This document shows positions 19,514 through 29,323 of a stretch of 33,304 nucleotides of DNA, piece after piece (position 1 is the stretch's first letter; the number at the start of each line of letters is the position of its first letter). The stretch is from Penium margaritaceum (lineage: Eukaryota; Streptophyta; Zygnematophyceae; Desmidiales; Peniaceae). The position numbers and the translations under genes were made by a program. The notes beneath the pieces were generated by a model, which did not search any database, was not told the DNA's origin, and worked only from the letters and a program-made list of their open reading frames with translations. The stretch is from NCBI GenBank assembly GCA_023375785.1, contig SZWC01007368.1, positions 1 to 33,304 on the forward strand, in the 5' to 3' direction.

Positions 19514-20380
19514 TGTTGTGCTTTGTGCCGTTCCTGTACAGTTTACTGTGACCACTCGGCCGTGTCCATACTTGTGCAGATCCTTAAGACAGGCGGCCCT
19601 GGTGACACCGGCGCGACGACAGGCGGCGGACTACCCGCTTGGAGCCGACCGACCACCGTTTCAGAGCGCCAGATGCCACCGGGACTCCTTGTTGTGCCTT
19701 CTACGTCTTGCAGGCGCCTTTCGGCGGACTGGCCATGAGACCCATTTGCATGTTTTTGCATTGTATACTCGCTGTCAGTCGATGGATGCATGCATGTGAC
19801 CAGTCGCTGCGTCCGTCTTTTGATTCTGCACGTCTAGGTTCAGACGGCGTAGGATTCTGACATGTGTGCGCAGAGTTACGGCCAAAACAGTGGTTTTGGG
19901 CCGGTTTTAGGACAGCTCTTGGACTGCCGCGTGCGATACCCGCCGTGCGCCGCGGTAGGTATTTATGCCCTGGACCTGTCAGTTGTCATTTCTCTCTGCA
20001 TATGCTATATTGAAGCATTCTGACACTGTGCCTTGTGTCTCCTAGCCAAANCTGCACGTCTAGGTTCAGACGGCGTAGGATTCTGACATGTGTGCGCAGA
20101 GTTACGGCCAAAACAGTGGTTTTGGGCCGGTTTTAGGACAGCTCTGGGACTACCGCGTGCGACACCCGCCGTGCGCCGCGGCAGGTATTTATGCCCTGGA
20201 CCTGTCAGTTGTCATTTCTCTCTGCATATGCTATATTGAAGCATTCTGACACTGTGTCTTGTGTCTCCTAGCCAAACCCTTGCCGTTGTGTGTACGACCT
20301 GTGACTGTCGTCACTGTCTGACCAGGCAATGACGCCCGGTCAATGGCTGTGTTGCTGGGAAGCTTCTACGCACTTTCTCA
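19514..20380 (+). mobile_element. Solo Ty1/copia LTR
   Basis: Begins TGTTGTGCTTTGTG and ends TTTCTCA, matching the ends of the complete copia element's LTRs (20635-21265 and 27218-27838). The body is collinear with those LTRs: the cgtgtccat.cttgtgcagatcc block, gacggcgta, gttacggccaaaa.. ggttttgggc, ctaccgcgtgcgacacccgccgtgcg and tgtcatttctctctgcat. Exact 5-bp TSDs flank it. Length is 867 bp, but 226 bp is the apparent assembly duplication around N20051, leaving about 641 bp. A tatttat box at 19960-19966 may be the U3 TATA element. A solo LTR is normally the product of recombination between the two LTRs of a full element. Confidence 0.9.
19826..20276 (+). repeat. 225-bp direct duplication around a 1-base gap
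   Basis: 19826-20050 and 20052-20276 have the same 225-bp length and differ at only a handful of positions (for example ctcttgg/ctctggg, gataccc/gacaccc, gtgcctt/gtgtctt). A single N at 20051 separates them. Neither copia LTR elsewhere in the window contains this duplication. The best reading is two overlapping contig ends (alleles or repeat copies) abutted without merging. Confidence 0.85.
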
Positions 20381-20392
20381 AGAACTTCGTCC

Positions 20393-20401
20393 GGTCCTAA
20401 A
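20393..20401 (+). repeat. 9-bp TSD of outer MULE-like element, right
   Basis: ggtcctaaa, identical to 17800-17808. Confidence 0.85.
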
Positions 20402-20634
20402 TCCCCTCAATGTACTCAGCTGTGCCTCAACGACAAAAGGGACGTACATCTCTTCCTTCCATCGTTGAGCGTTGATCTATTTGATTGACGGCGCAGGAAG
20501 CCTCTCCCCCAGGCTTTCTATCTTACGCCTAATGGAAGGTGGATGGGTCACAGAGATGAGGTGTGATGCAGAGGATGATTCGAGGAGTTCGGACGATTGG
20601 ATAGTTTGTACTATACGGGAAGTATACTTGGACG
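20402..20634. other. Host DNA between two insertions
   Basis: About 230 bp between the outer MULE-like element and the complete copia element. No motif is recognised. It should be contiguous with sequence before 17800 and after 27843 in an uninserted allele. The last 5 bp (ggacg, 20630-20634) serve as the copia TSD. Confidence 0.6.
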
Positions 20635-21265
20635 TGTTGTGATGTGAGTAGTCCCTGTCTGTTTGAACAAATTATTAGGACCACCCGTCCATGTCCATGC
20701 TCGTGCTCATCCGCGATGCGGACCTTGCTGGCACCGGAGCATCGACAGGTGGTGGCTCCACCCTCCAGCAGCTACTAGACAGCTCCCATGACATCCCGAG
20801 TGCTTGCTGGGATGCTCTGCAGTTTTTATGCAGCCGCTAGAATTTTCTTGCTGGACTGGCTTTTCAGCCCAGTTTACATGTTTTGCATTGTTTGTCCCCT
20901 TATCAATGCCGGACCTGTGTGTCGTAGCGTCTGGCTCAAGATTTTGCATCTCTAGATTCAGACGGTGTTACTTTTGGATGCCTCGGTGCAAAGTTACGGC
21001 CAAAAAAATGGTTTTGGGCAGGTTTTAAGACAAACTGACACTACCGCGTGCAACACCCGCCGTGCGTCGCAACATGCATTTATGTTGTGTTCTTGTCCAT
21101 TGTCATTTCTCTCCCCATTGCTAAGCTATTGGAGCTTATGAGACTTTAGGCGTCTTCCTAGCCAGACCCTTGCTGTTTTTTGCACTTGCTTGCCTTCTAG
21201 TGCGCCAGCTGACTGGATAGCGTCGCCACATCAGCAAAGTTAGGAATGTTCCTTGCAATTGTTCA
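20635..21265 (+). repeat. Copia 5' LTR
   Basis: Begins TGTTGTGATGTGAG and ends CAATTGTTCA directly before the primer-binding site. Aligned with the 3' LTR over its whole length with substitutions and small indels. The ggacg preceding it is the left TSD. Confidence 0.9.
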
Positions 21266-21277
21266 TGGTATCAAAGC
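21266..21277 (+). promoter_or_regulatory. Primer-binding site (initiator Met tRNA)
   Basis: TGGTATCAAAGC immediately follows the LTR. It differs by one base from the TGGTATCAGAGC complementary to the 3' end of plant initiator methionine tRNA, the usual copia primer. Confidence 0.85.
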
Positions 21278-21647
21278 AGGGAGACCTCTCTCGTTGAGTT
21301 GCGCCATACAGACGCAGCACTACGAACAACAGTGAGAGTCGCCGCCGCCAACATATCCTAGGAATCGTCGCAACCATTCGCAACAGCTAGACTAACACAC
21401 AATCCCCACCAGTTACGCGGAGTCCGTGTGACTTCATTAAAAAAACCACTAGCCTAAAACACGTCGGCATGAGAAAAGCGAGCCTTTTCCTTAGCGAAAA
21501 AAATGCTGATGTCATCATCAACTATGCTGAATTCAGCATTTTGGAGTTCAAAACGTTAATCTATCTCAATGTTTCAACTCTTCGAGAAACACTACCGGTT
21601 TTTTTTTCCTGAGTGTTTTGATGTTTGACCCCATACTGAGCACTACA

Positions 21648-23110
21648 ATGCCGCCAGTGTGTGACGAGGGAAAGGGGCTAGGAGACCCCTCCTCTTCCTC
21701 CTCGTCGGGCATTATGAGTCCACGGTCGTAGTCACTCGCAACTGACGAGCTTCGTCAATTGCAGGACGAGATGCACCAGCAGTAGTAGCGACAGTTTGAT
21801 GAGTTACAGGTGATCGCGGAGTTACTATGGGGTCGTTGAGAGGCCGCAAAGCGACGAGAAGGAGGATCTTCTTGTAATGCACCACCCTTCTAAAAGTCTA
21901 CATCCTACACAACGCCACGGCCTTAGCACCCCTCATCACAGGTTGACGCCTGGGATGAGGAGGAGATAGATGATGCCACATGCGAGCACGAGACTTATGT
22001 TCTTGAGGAGCACATCTGTGAGCTACGTCTTGGGTCGTAGCCTCTCACTCTGCGACCTTCTCACCGTCAGGACCAGGCTCGCCATTCAGCAACGTTCACT
22101 TTCTCAGTGGTGGGCTCCCTATACCACGTCCACCATCTCTTGAGCTAGAGGTCGCTCTCCCCACGGAGCGACGACCGAAGGACATTTAGCAACCTCCACC
22201 CCGTTATGACAGCAAAAAGGGCTTCAATTGTTGGAAGAACGTGTTTTGCATGAGGAGGGCCGATTCTGAGGGCGTATGACCTTACTTCCACAGCGAGTAC
22301 CAGACCCGCGACGCTCACCATGTCCGGACAACAGTGAGAGCGATGTGCGGTTTCCCTTACGCCATCCCGCGAGAGATTGTGGTCGACTTTTGACCCTTCC
22401 TCGGTGAGACCGGGACCGGGACTAGAGCGGATTCGCACCAAGGCTGGGAGCTAGCCCTAACACGTCTCGCTGCAGAGATCCATGCCACGAGGACGACCCA
22501 GATACGCGAGTTTCACTACCTCCGTCAGGATCCCACGGAGCTTGCATCTGACTACTTGAGGCGCACGATGCGCCTTTACACGCAACTTGGGACCGGTGGC
22601 GGGACACAGTTGTGGGCACTTGATACTATTATGATGGGGGCGCACTTGGACCATCTGAAGCTCTTTACGAGCTTTGACTGTGTGGCTCTCTTTGAGTTGT
22701 GAGAGCCACTACAACTGCTTCCTTGGAGCCATCGCTACTTCTTCGAGGCCACTTCGGCTCATGAGGCTGCCATCACCCTTTAGCAAAGTCCACTAGTTGT
22801 AGTAGTGACTGTGACCCCTCCTACCCCTCTGGTCCTGCTGACCAGTCCCACCTCTTGCACTTCCTCCTCATCCTCGTCTACCCCGAGCGGCCACACTCAG
22901 GGCATTACATCGGCCTCACAGGGGAAGAAGGGAAAGAAGCAACGCGGGAAGGGACAACAGCAACACTAGTAACAGCCGACGAGTAGTGGCAGTGGACGTT
23001 CTATCCATTGCTACAACAGTGGAGGTGCTCACAGCTGCACGGAGTGTGAGCAGTCCCTCGACTGGACTCGGATCATGCGCAACCTTTAGTGGCACACATG
23101 CAACGGATTC
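21648..23110 (+). pseudogene. Copia gag remnant
   Basis: The likely start is the ATG at 21648 (MPPVCDEGKGLGDPSSSSSS), after which the frame has several stops. From about 22400 to 23095 a second frame reads as gag core: IREFHYLRQDPTELASDYLR then RRTMRLYTQLG, a Ser/Thr/Pro stretch, GKKGKKQRGKGQQQH, and a decayed zinc knuckle CYNSGGAHSCTEC near 23009-23047. The second knuckle Cys is Ser and one spacer residue is missing, so the CX2CX4HX4C pattern is broken. Stops interrupt at least five places. Confidence 0.75.
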
Positions 23111-23190
23111 CATCGAGTGACACACGGACGGGGCACGCCGCGACCACGACTGCAGCAGGGGCATCCATTTCATGAGGCAGTAGCGGTGAT

Positions 23191-23790
23191 ATGGACCCTC
23201 GGGATCGTACGATATTGGAGATCCGTCTACTGGTGGCACTTTGTATTGAGGGAGGTACGAGTGTGTTGTCACAACCGAGTGGTCTTCAGACAACTTGTCT
23301 TACTTTGTCTATTGTTTATCGTGATGCTTGTGGTGGAGCTCAGTCAGCTTGTGATGAGGATGACCCTGACGATATCGACTAGCTTGACAAGTCACAGATC
23401 CGTGCTGTTCGTCATTGTCCCAAGTCCTCTACTACACGTCCAACAAAGGTAGAGTGTTCTGTGGCATGTTTCTCAGTGTCGAAGACTGGTCGTGAGCCAA
23501 GTGGCACCTAGATCATTGGCTCTAGTGCCACCCATCACATGACTTGTCGTCGTAGTGACTTCGTTGTGCTTGGTCCGTTGTGTCAGTTCGGTCCTTTTGT
23601 AGAGGGTCTGGACAGTCGTTACCTGTGCAGGGAGTTGGGGTTGTGCGGCTTGATGGTCCTTCTGGCCCCTCGTACATTTCTGATGTGCTCCTTGTCCATA
23701 CTCTTTAGCTCAGCCTGCTCTCTATTTGTGCATGCTCTAGGATGCGTCTCACTATTGAGCAATCTGCTGACATTGCCATAGTGACTATTC
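23191..23790 (+). pseudogene. Copia protease remnant
   Basis: At 23512-23550 the frame reads IIGSSATHHMTCRRSDF, corresponding to the copia protease active site 'WIIDSGATHHMT'. The catalytic Asp is Gly (codon 23518-23520) and the following Gly is Ser. An in-frame TAG stands just before it at 23509-23511. The upstream 63 codons (23191-23382) are open in the same frame. Confidence 0.8.
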
Positions 23791-23909
23791 TTGACACACG
23801 TGCCATCGTGCTTCGTGCCTATGTTGTTGATGACCTTTATCATGTGTCTCATTGCATTCCCTCTATTTTTGCTCCTCCTCTCTCTTCTGCTCATGATTTT
23901 GTCAGGAGT

Positions 23910-24900
23910 GTTCTCTCCCCTGAGCACCAGTGCTTGTTACATCGTCGCCTCTGCCATGTGAGCGCGGACACTATGTCCAAGCTCATTTGAACTTAGCCAG
24001 CCCTCGGTCTTGACGCGGCCTCCTTTGAGAACCTGTCTAAGACCGATTGTTATTTTTGCGCCCAGGGTAAGATGCATCGCTGGCTTGGTCCACTTGGACC
24101 TTCTCGATCCTCTCCCAGTCGAGTCCCTCTCAGATGGGGGTCGATATGTTCTCACCCTGACTGATGACTTTACCCGGATGCGATGGGTCTACAGCCTCCG
24201 CCATATGTGCGATGTTGTGCTAGCGGTACGCCTGTGGCTGAGGGTCAATATCATCACACACTGCACACGTTCTGCTCGGATAGTGGTGGCGAGTTCTTAG
24301 GCGAGATGGATGCCTACTCTGCACAGCACAATATTTTTCACCAGCTCTATGCCCTTGCTACACCATAGTAGAATGATGTGTCTAAGCGTTGGAACCGCAC
24401 CACGGAGGATGCGGTTTGTGCTATATGGCCTATGTATAGTCTTCTGGAGTCCTTTACCTTTGAGGGTTCTCCTACATGATGTAGGTGTGGAATTGCTTGC
24501 CGCATGGTTGGCTTCTAGACCATGTCACGTTCTACAAGTTGTGGTTTGGCCATCGTGCTGGTCTCCGTCTCGCCCGCGTTTGAAGGTCCCTTGCCTATGT
24601 CTGGTACACCGAGGACTAGCAGGGGTCCAAGGTCTCAGCTCGGGGATGCATGTGTACCTTCCACGGTGTCTCCCCGCGGTCTAAGGCCTGGTGCTTTTGG
24701 GACCTTGCTCGCATCTCATTGCCGAGTCTCGAGATGCTCTCTTCTTTGAGGCTCTCACTTACTACGACTTTCCCAGCATTCTGTCGTTGGCCGCCAACCA
24801 TGTTCCTACTTGTGTGGCCTTCCGTCGAATGGGGGAGTCTAGTCCTGCGGATGATGTTGTCCAGGAGTCCTCACCTGCAGTCTAGTCTCGGACTGCGGAC
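23910..24900 (+). pseudogene. Copia integrase remnant
   Basis: The zinc domain is intact in pattern: HRRLCHVSADTMSKLI then CYFCAQGKMHR (HHCC). After a frameshift the core begins HLDLLDPLPVESLSDGGRYV and LTLTDDFTRMRWVY. It continues in another frame with FCSDSGGEFLGEMDAY (second catalytic Asp kept). The third catalytic position, in NDVSKRWNRT, has Lys where the family has Glu ('NGVAERKNRT'). Further on are LWFGHRAGLRLARV and RDALFFEAL in shifted frames. At least three frameshifts and several stops. Confidence 0.85.
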
Positions 24901-24924
24901 GATCCGGCCACGGTGGCTGTGGGT

Positions 24925-25180
24925 CCAGTAGCCTCATCAGACCCCTCTGGCCCACTTGATCCTGTCTTGGTGTCAGACCCCTCTGGTAGAGCCGATCCCG
25001 TGCCAGTGTCGCTCCCCTCTGAAACATCTGGTCATGTGCCCGTGCTAGACCCCTCTGGCTCACCTGATCCCGTGCCAGTGTTGGTCTCCTCTGGCACATC
25101 TGGTCCCGTGCCAGTGTCGGTCCCCTCTGGCGCTACTACCCATGCCAGTGTTAGTTCCCTCTGTCACACCCACTCCAGTG
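24925..25180 (+). repeat. 36-bp minisatellite in the integrase-RT linker
   Basis: The word acccctctgg or a close variant recurs at 24941, 24977, about 25013, 25049, 25085, 25121 and about 25157, an exact 36-bp period. In frame it encodes a 12-residue repeat of the form DPSG..DPVPVS, a Pro/Ser-rich linker. Exact multiples of 3 indicate expansion while the polyprotein was still translated. Confidence 0.85.
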
Positions 25181-25438
25181 CTTCTACCTATTTCCCCTGC
25201 GGCTATGGCTCAACAGCCTTCTCCGTAACTTAAGGTGAGTACCTCTGCAACAAGCAAGTCCTACGAGCTCGGTAGTCGTCTCGAGGCATTGGCCTCTAGG
25301 GCACAGTGGACTATTGACTTTGCGCCTAGACGTCTGAATCGTAGTGTTTAGAGTGGCGAGCCTGGTATGAAGGCCCTTGGCTTGATTTTCCACGCAGACT
25401 CCACTGAGGTGCGTTAGGCATGTCCTTTTGGCCACGAG

Positions 25439-26352
25439 TTGGCCTCCAACGAGTTCTCAACCGCTTGCGATGCCACAGCCGACCTTGTCGTGGTCAGACC
25501 GATTCCGGAGGCATGTGTCTTAGCCACCCAGAGCTCTCCCTCCACAACACATGATCAAGGCACATTGAAGGAAGTACTCTCAGCTCAGGATGTAGACTTT
25601 TGGCGTGCTGCTTGTGAGGATGAGTTGAGAGCCATCCGTGAGCACGAGGTGGACGAGGTTGTCGACCTCCCTCCTGGGCGGAAGGTTGTATAGGCCAAGT
25701 GGGTCTTTCGCAAGAAGGTGAAGCCTGATGGCACACTGGATCGTTACAAGGCTTACTTGATATCAAGGGATTCTTGTAGGTTAAGGGTGTAGATTTCACA
25801 GACACCTTCACACCCATTGGTCGCATGAACACCTCTCGCGCTTTGTGCGGGGTCGTTGCTCACCACGCTTGGGAGGTGCACGAGATGGATGTGAACAACG
25901 CGTTCCTCCACGCCACCTTAGAGGAGGAGATATAAGCGGTTCAATCACCTGGATGTGAGGTCGGTGACAAGGTCTGACGCTTGCGCAAGGCCTTGTATGG
26001 CTCAAAATAGTCACCCAGGTGCTGGAACTTGGAGATCACTAGCACACTGACAGGTGCTGCTTATGTGCAGAGTGATGCTGACCCATCCCTCTTTTTTTTT
26101 AGACGGACAACTGAGAGCTTCACTGCCATCCTAGTTTACGTGGATGGCCTTCTGATTTTGTTTCCTACTATGGAGGCCGTGAAGGAGGCCAAGGTAGTCC
26201 GTCAGGCAGCCAACAGGATGAAATACCTTGGTCCTGTAGCTGTGCTTCTCAGGATGGAGATCGTACGTGATCTTAGCGGTGGTCACTCGTGTTGCATGAG
26301 GCACGTTACACCTGGGTTGTGGGGGAGCAGTTTGCTGACCTCCTTGGTGTAG
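25439..26352 (+). pseudogene. Copia reverse transcriptase remnant
   Basis: Starts with VDFWRAACEDELRAIREHEV, the usual 'W..AM..E..AL..N' box, and AKWVFRKKVKPDGTLDRYKA after an in-frame TAG at 25694. After a frameshift come VKGVDFTDTFTPIGRM and MDVNNAFLHATLEEEI (first catalytic Asp kept), then LRKALYGSK. The catalytic YVDD box at 26137-26148 reads YVDG, so its second Asp is lost (gat followed by ggc). RMKYLGPVAVLLRMEIV follows, matching 'M...G.L..FLGIEI'. Several stops. Confidence 0.88.
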
Positions 26353-26642
26353 TTCCCTCAACCTCGACCCCCATCACACTGTAGTGGCACAATGCTCTGA
26401 AGGTGGATGACCCAGCAGAGGTGGGGACGACGGTGGACGTGATTGTTTACTTGCACATGATTGGATCTTTGATGTAGTTAGGCACTACCACACGACCCAA
26501 ACTTACCTTCGTCGTCAACTTCCTTGCACATTCTTCACAGTGTCCTCTAGCGAGAGCCATTCACGCGGTTGTGCGAGTGGTGCAATACGTGGTCTCCACA
26601 CCTTACCTCGCGCTGTGCTTTCAATGGCAGCGTTTGGTGGTA

Positions 26643-27119
26643 GTCGACGGCTACACAGACAATCACTGGGCGTAGAGTCCTGATGGGCGCAGTTGGACAG
26701 GCTACGAGTTCCTGCTGGGTGGCAATGCTGTGTCGTGGCGCAGCGGCAAATAGGGTTGCATCGCACGTAGCTCATCAGAGGCAGAGTATGTTGCCCTGGG
26801 GACTGGGACTACTGAGGTGGTGTGGCTGTAGCGTCTGTTTTGTGAGTTGCGTCTATCTGTGCCTTGCATTGTTCTGCACTGTGATAACCAGAGTGCTCAT
26901 GCTAGTGCAGGGAATTCTGGTGTGTTTCATGCATGCACAAAGCACATTGCTGCTGAGAATCACTTTCTGCGTGATCTTATAGAGCAAGAGGTGATCTCTG
27001 TCATTGGGGTCGGCACACACATGCAGCCGGCTCACTTCTTGACCAAGGCACTTACGTGCGAAAAGATTATGTTAATCATTCGTTTTTTTGGGGTTCGTCC
27101 CTTGGTTGAGAGTGGCTGA
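26643..27119 (+). pseudogene. Copia RNase H remnant
   Basis: One frame with three stops: VDGYTDNHWA, then SPDGRSWTGYEFLLGGNAVS, SSSEAEYVALGTGTTEVVWL, LHCDNQSAHASA, HIAAENHFLRDLIEQ and PAHFLTKAL. The D (YTD), E (SEAEY) and D (HCDNQSA) catalytic positions are all kept, the best-preserved part of this element. The polyprotein frame ends at a TGA at 27117-27119. Confidence 0.88.
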
Positions 27120-27207
27120 GAGTGGGGTGTGTGAGCATGGACTGTTGAGCATGTTGTTGCACACTTGTGTCAGTTCTGCACGTGTATGGACATGCGTATC
27201 ATTGGGT

Positions 27208-27217
27208 CATGGGGGAG
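27208..27217 (+). promoter_or_regulatory. Copia polypurine tract
   Basis: catgggggag sits immediately upstream of the 3' LTR's TGT. The minus-strand copia element uses a nearly identical tract. Confidence 0.8.
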
Positions 27218-27838
27218 TGTCTGATGTGAGTCATCCCCATCTGTTTGTACAACTTACTATGACCACTCGTCCGTGTCCATGCTCGTGTAGATCCCTAATG
27301 GGGACCCGGCTGGCGCCGGAGCATTGAAGGATGGTGACTCCACCTACCAGCAGCTTCTAGACAGCTGCCACAACGTCCCGGGTGCTTGCTAGGATGCTCT
27401 CCAATTTCTGTGGAGCTAGAGTTTTCTTGGTGGACTGGCTTTTGAGCCCGATTTGCATGTTTTGCATTGTCTGTCCCCTGATTGATGCGGGACCTGTGCA
27501 TGTGACCAGTCGTAGTGTCTGGCTCAAGGCAGTGTTACGTTTGGATGCCTGGGCGCTGAGGTACAGGCAAAACAATGATTTTGGGCCGGTTTTAGGACAA
27601 ACTGACACTACCGCGTGTGACACCCAACGTGTGCCACGACATGTATTCATGCTGTGTTCTTGTCAGTTGTCATTTCTCTCTGCATGACTAAGCTATTGGA
27701 GCTTATGAGACCTTAGGCTTCTCCCTAGCCTGACCCTTGTTGTTTCTTGCACCTGCTTGCCTGCTAGTGCGCTAGTTGACTGGACAGTGTCGCTACGTTA
27801 GTAGCAACAAGGTTAGGAAGCTTCTGAGCAATTTCTCA
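27218..27838 (+). repeat. Copia 3' LTR
   Basis: Begins TGTCTGATGTGAG and ends AATTTCTCA. It is followed by ggaca (27839-27843), a 4/5 match to the ggacg before the 5' LTR, so the TSD has accumulated one substitution. Confidence 0.9.
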
Positions 27839-27843
27839 GGACA

Positions 27844-28320
27844 ACAGGTGTCCAAAATTTTGAGGCTTTTATTCAATGGCAAGAAACACAATGTGGAATA
27901 CCGTGCTGACTTTGACTTTCGCTTAAAATAATTATTTCAAGATGTCCATGTGTGCCCTAACTTCAGGCCATGTGTGAGGAATACATCTGAAAATCTACTT
28001 TAACACAAGTACTCCACCTATTCTGTTCTCACGGCATGCCTTCCTGAATTCATGAGTTTACAACAACTCCACAACAGCAAAGGGGCTCCTTGCATCCTCG
28101 ATGGAGCAAGCGGTGGGTCGAGTGACACTGCGTTAACGGTCTAATGGTTCCTCCAAGATGTACAATTTGGACAATGCGCACCTTGGGAGGAGATTGGAGA
28201 CCTGAAGAGGATTACAAAAGTTGCACACCTGGAATCGTGAGTAAAAGAATGTGAACTATGGGTGAAAGTTGAAATTTGAGCCTTCCTTTAAGAGGAGATG
28301 GGGGAAAAAGAAACGATGTT
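27844..28320. other. Unassigned host sequence after the copia element
   Basis: No transposon motif. A plus-strand frame around 27850-28240 reads KILRLLFNGKKHNVEYRADF and further on SVLTACLPEFMSLQQL with a few stops, which could be old coding sequence. I do not recognise it. Confidence 0.25.
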
Positions 28321-28970
28321 GCGCTAGTCTAGACAAGATAGTTTTCTGCCGCCTCACGCACTTGGAGTGAAGTGCGTGGCTTGCTGCGTCTAGACTTAGC
28401 CTCTGAGAAGCGTTGGCTACTCGGCTGTGAGAGGGAAAACTTGCACTCCTGACTTAGTGCCAAAGCTTTAGCTGAAAGTGAGTAATAACTCTATTGACAG
28501 TAAGAATAAGGTTTGGTGAGAGACCCCTCCCACACTAACCTTGCCCTCACCTCGGTGAGCCCTGCCAGAGGACCGACTGCCCCAAACTGGAGCGTTTGTG
28601 GATTTTCCTGAAAACTGGACCATACCAAAATATGCACCCTGCAAACGCAGTCGTGCAGTCAAAATCAGCTAGAAAAACTAGACACAAGAGCTATGGCTGC
28701 CTAAGCCTAGGCAGAAGATATGCTACAAGGGGCAATCCTTGATGACTGTCGGTGGCATGAGCGCCGGTGGCTGCTATCAATGGAGCTGGATGCGCAGTGC
28801 TACTATGTGGGAGAGGGGAGCCACGTGTCTCAAAAGGATACGACGGCCCCTCCATCGCTCAGCGTCCGCCGTCATCAACGTCCGCCGAGTCAGTCATCTA
28901 CACGAGCATGTACACCAACCAAGAGGTCATGTCATAAATCAGTGAGGCAGTGCACACGCAAATCACAGCA
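28321..28970 (-). repeat. 3' LTR of the minus-strand copia (left end uncertain)
   Basis: On the minus strand it starts TGCTGTGATTTGCG at 28970 directly after the polypurine tract, and contains tacatgctcgtgtagat, shared with the other copia LTRs. A small stem (cacgcactt, 28355-28363, with 28370-28378) and paired gtctagac words lie near its far end. No second copy of this LTR was seen, so its length is not established. Confidence 0.45.
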
Positions 28971-28980
28971 TTCCCCCATG
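28971..28980 (-). promoter_or_regulatory. Polypurine tract of the minus-strand copia
   Basis: catgggggaa on the minus strand, matching catgggggag of the plus-strand copia element in sequence and position. Confidence 0.7.
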
Positions 28981-29149
28981 ACCCGTGGGCATCAGTGTAC
29001 GTACACGTGTAGAGGTCATGCATCAACAGTGCACAACACAAGCCGCGCCTGCCCATGGTCTCATGCCCCCACAGTCCAACAAGCCACATGAAGAGTGAGG
29101 GCATACATGAGGTAGAACAGGGTAAGGGAGCTAACAAATGCAAGACAAT

Positions 29150-29320
29150 ACATTCACGAATGTAGACCAACCAAATAAACAACCCTTTCAATGATGCATG
29201 CTTGACAATCCTGGTCAAGAAGTCAGCTAGCTTGTGGTCCCGCTGGTCTTCTAGGAGCCGAACATTGGCAACGCAACCCCAGACGCAAGTAGGACAAAGA
29301 TCTATGTGCTGTCCACACCA
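29150..29320 (-). pseudogene. RNase H tail fused to integrase by deletion
   Basis: Minus-strand translation runs from a VWGCVANVRLLEDQRD segment (usual post-integrase 'R.FGC.A.V') straight into HKLADFLTRIVKHASLKGLF, which corresponds to the RNase H end 'LADILTK.L'. In the complete copia element these boxes are more than 2 kb apart, so RT was removed here. Confidence 0.55.
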
Positions 29321-29323
29321 ATA

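Larger units (their letters stand above)
17809..20392. mobile_element. Outer Mutator-like non-autonomous element (copy B)
   Basis: The left end (GGTCCACAACAATCCGCTG...) and the inverted right end (GGACGAAGTTCTTCTATG...) form long terminal inverted repeats, and exact 9-bp duplications flank the whole. It has been interrupted twice: by a second family member (17904-18755 with its 9-bp TSD) and by a solo copia LTR (19514-20380 with its 5-bp TSD). Removing both leaves 851 bp, against 852 bp for the intact inner copy, which supports all four inferred boundaries. There is no transposase; the interior is a series of palindromes, here partly decayed. Assignment to the Mutator superfamily rests on TSD length and long TIRs only. 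Confidence 0.85.
20635..27838 (+). mobile_element. Complete but inactive Ty1/copia retrotransposon
   Basis: 7.2 kb with two direct LTRs (631 and 621 bp), a tRNA-primer site, gag, protease, integrase, RT and RNase H in copia order (integrase before RT), a polypurine tract and flanking ggacg/ggaca. LTRs start TGT and end CA. The coding region has many stops and several frameshifts. Active-site residues of protease, integrase and RT are changed, so it cannot be autonomous. LTR divergence is visible throughout, so the insertion is not recent. It belongs to the same LTR family as the solo LTR at 19514-20380. Confidence 0.92.

Noticed and set aside
22145..22654. Minus-strand frames opposite the copia gag
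   Set aside because: The plus strand of the same DNA encodes recognisable gag sequence, so these are antisense shadows.
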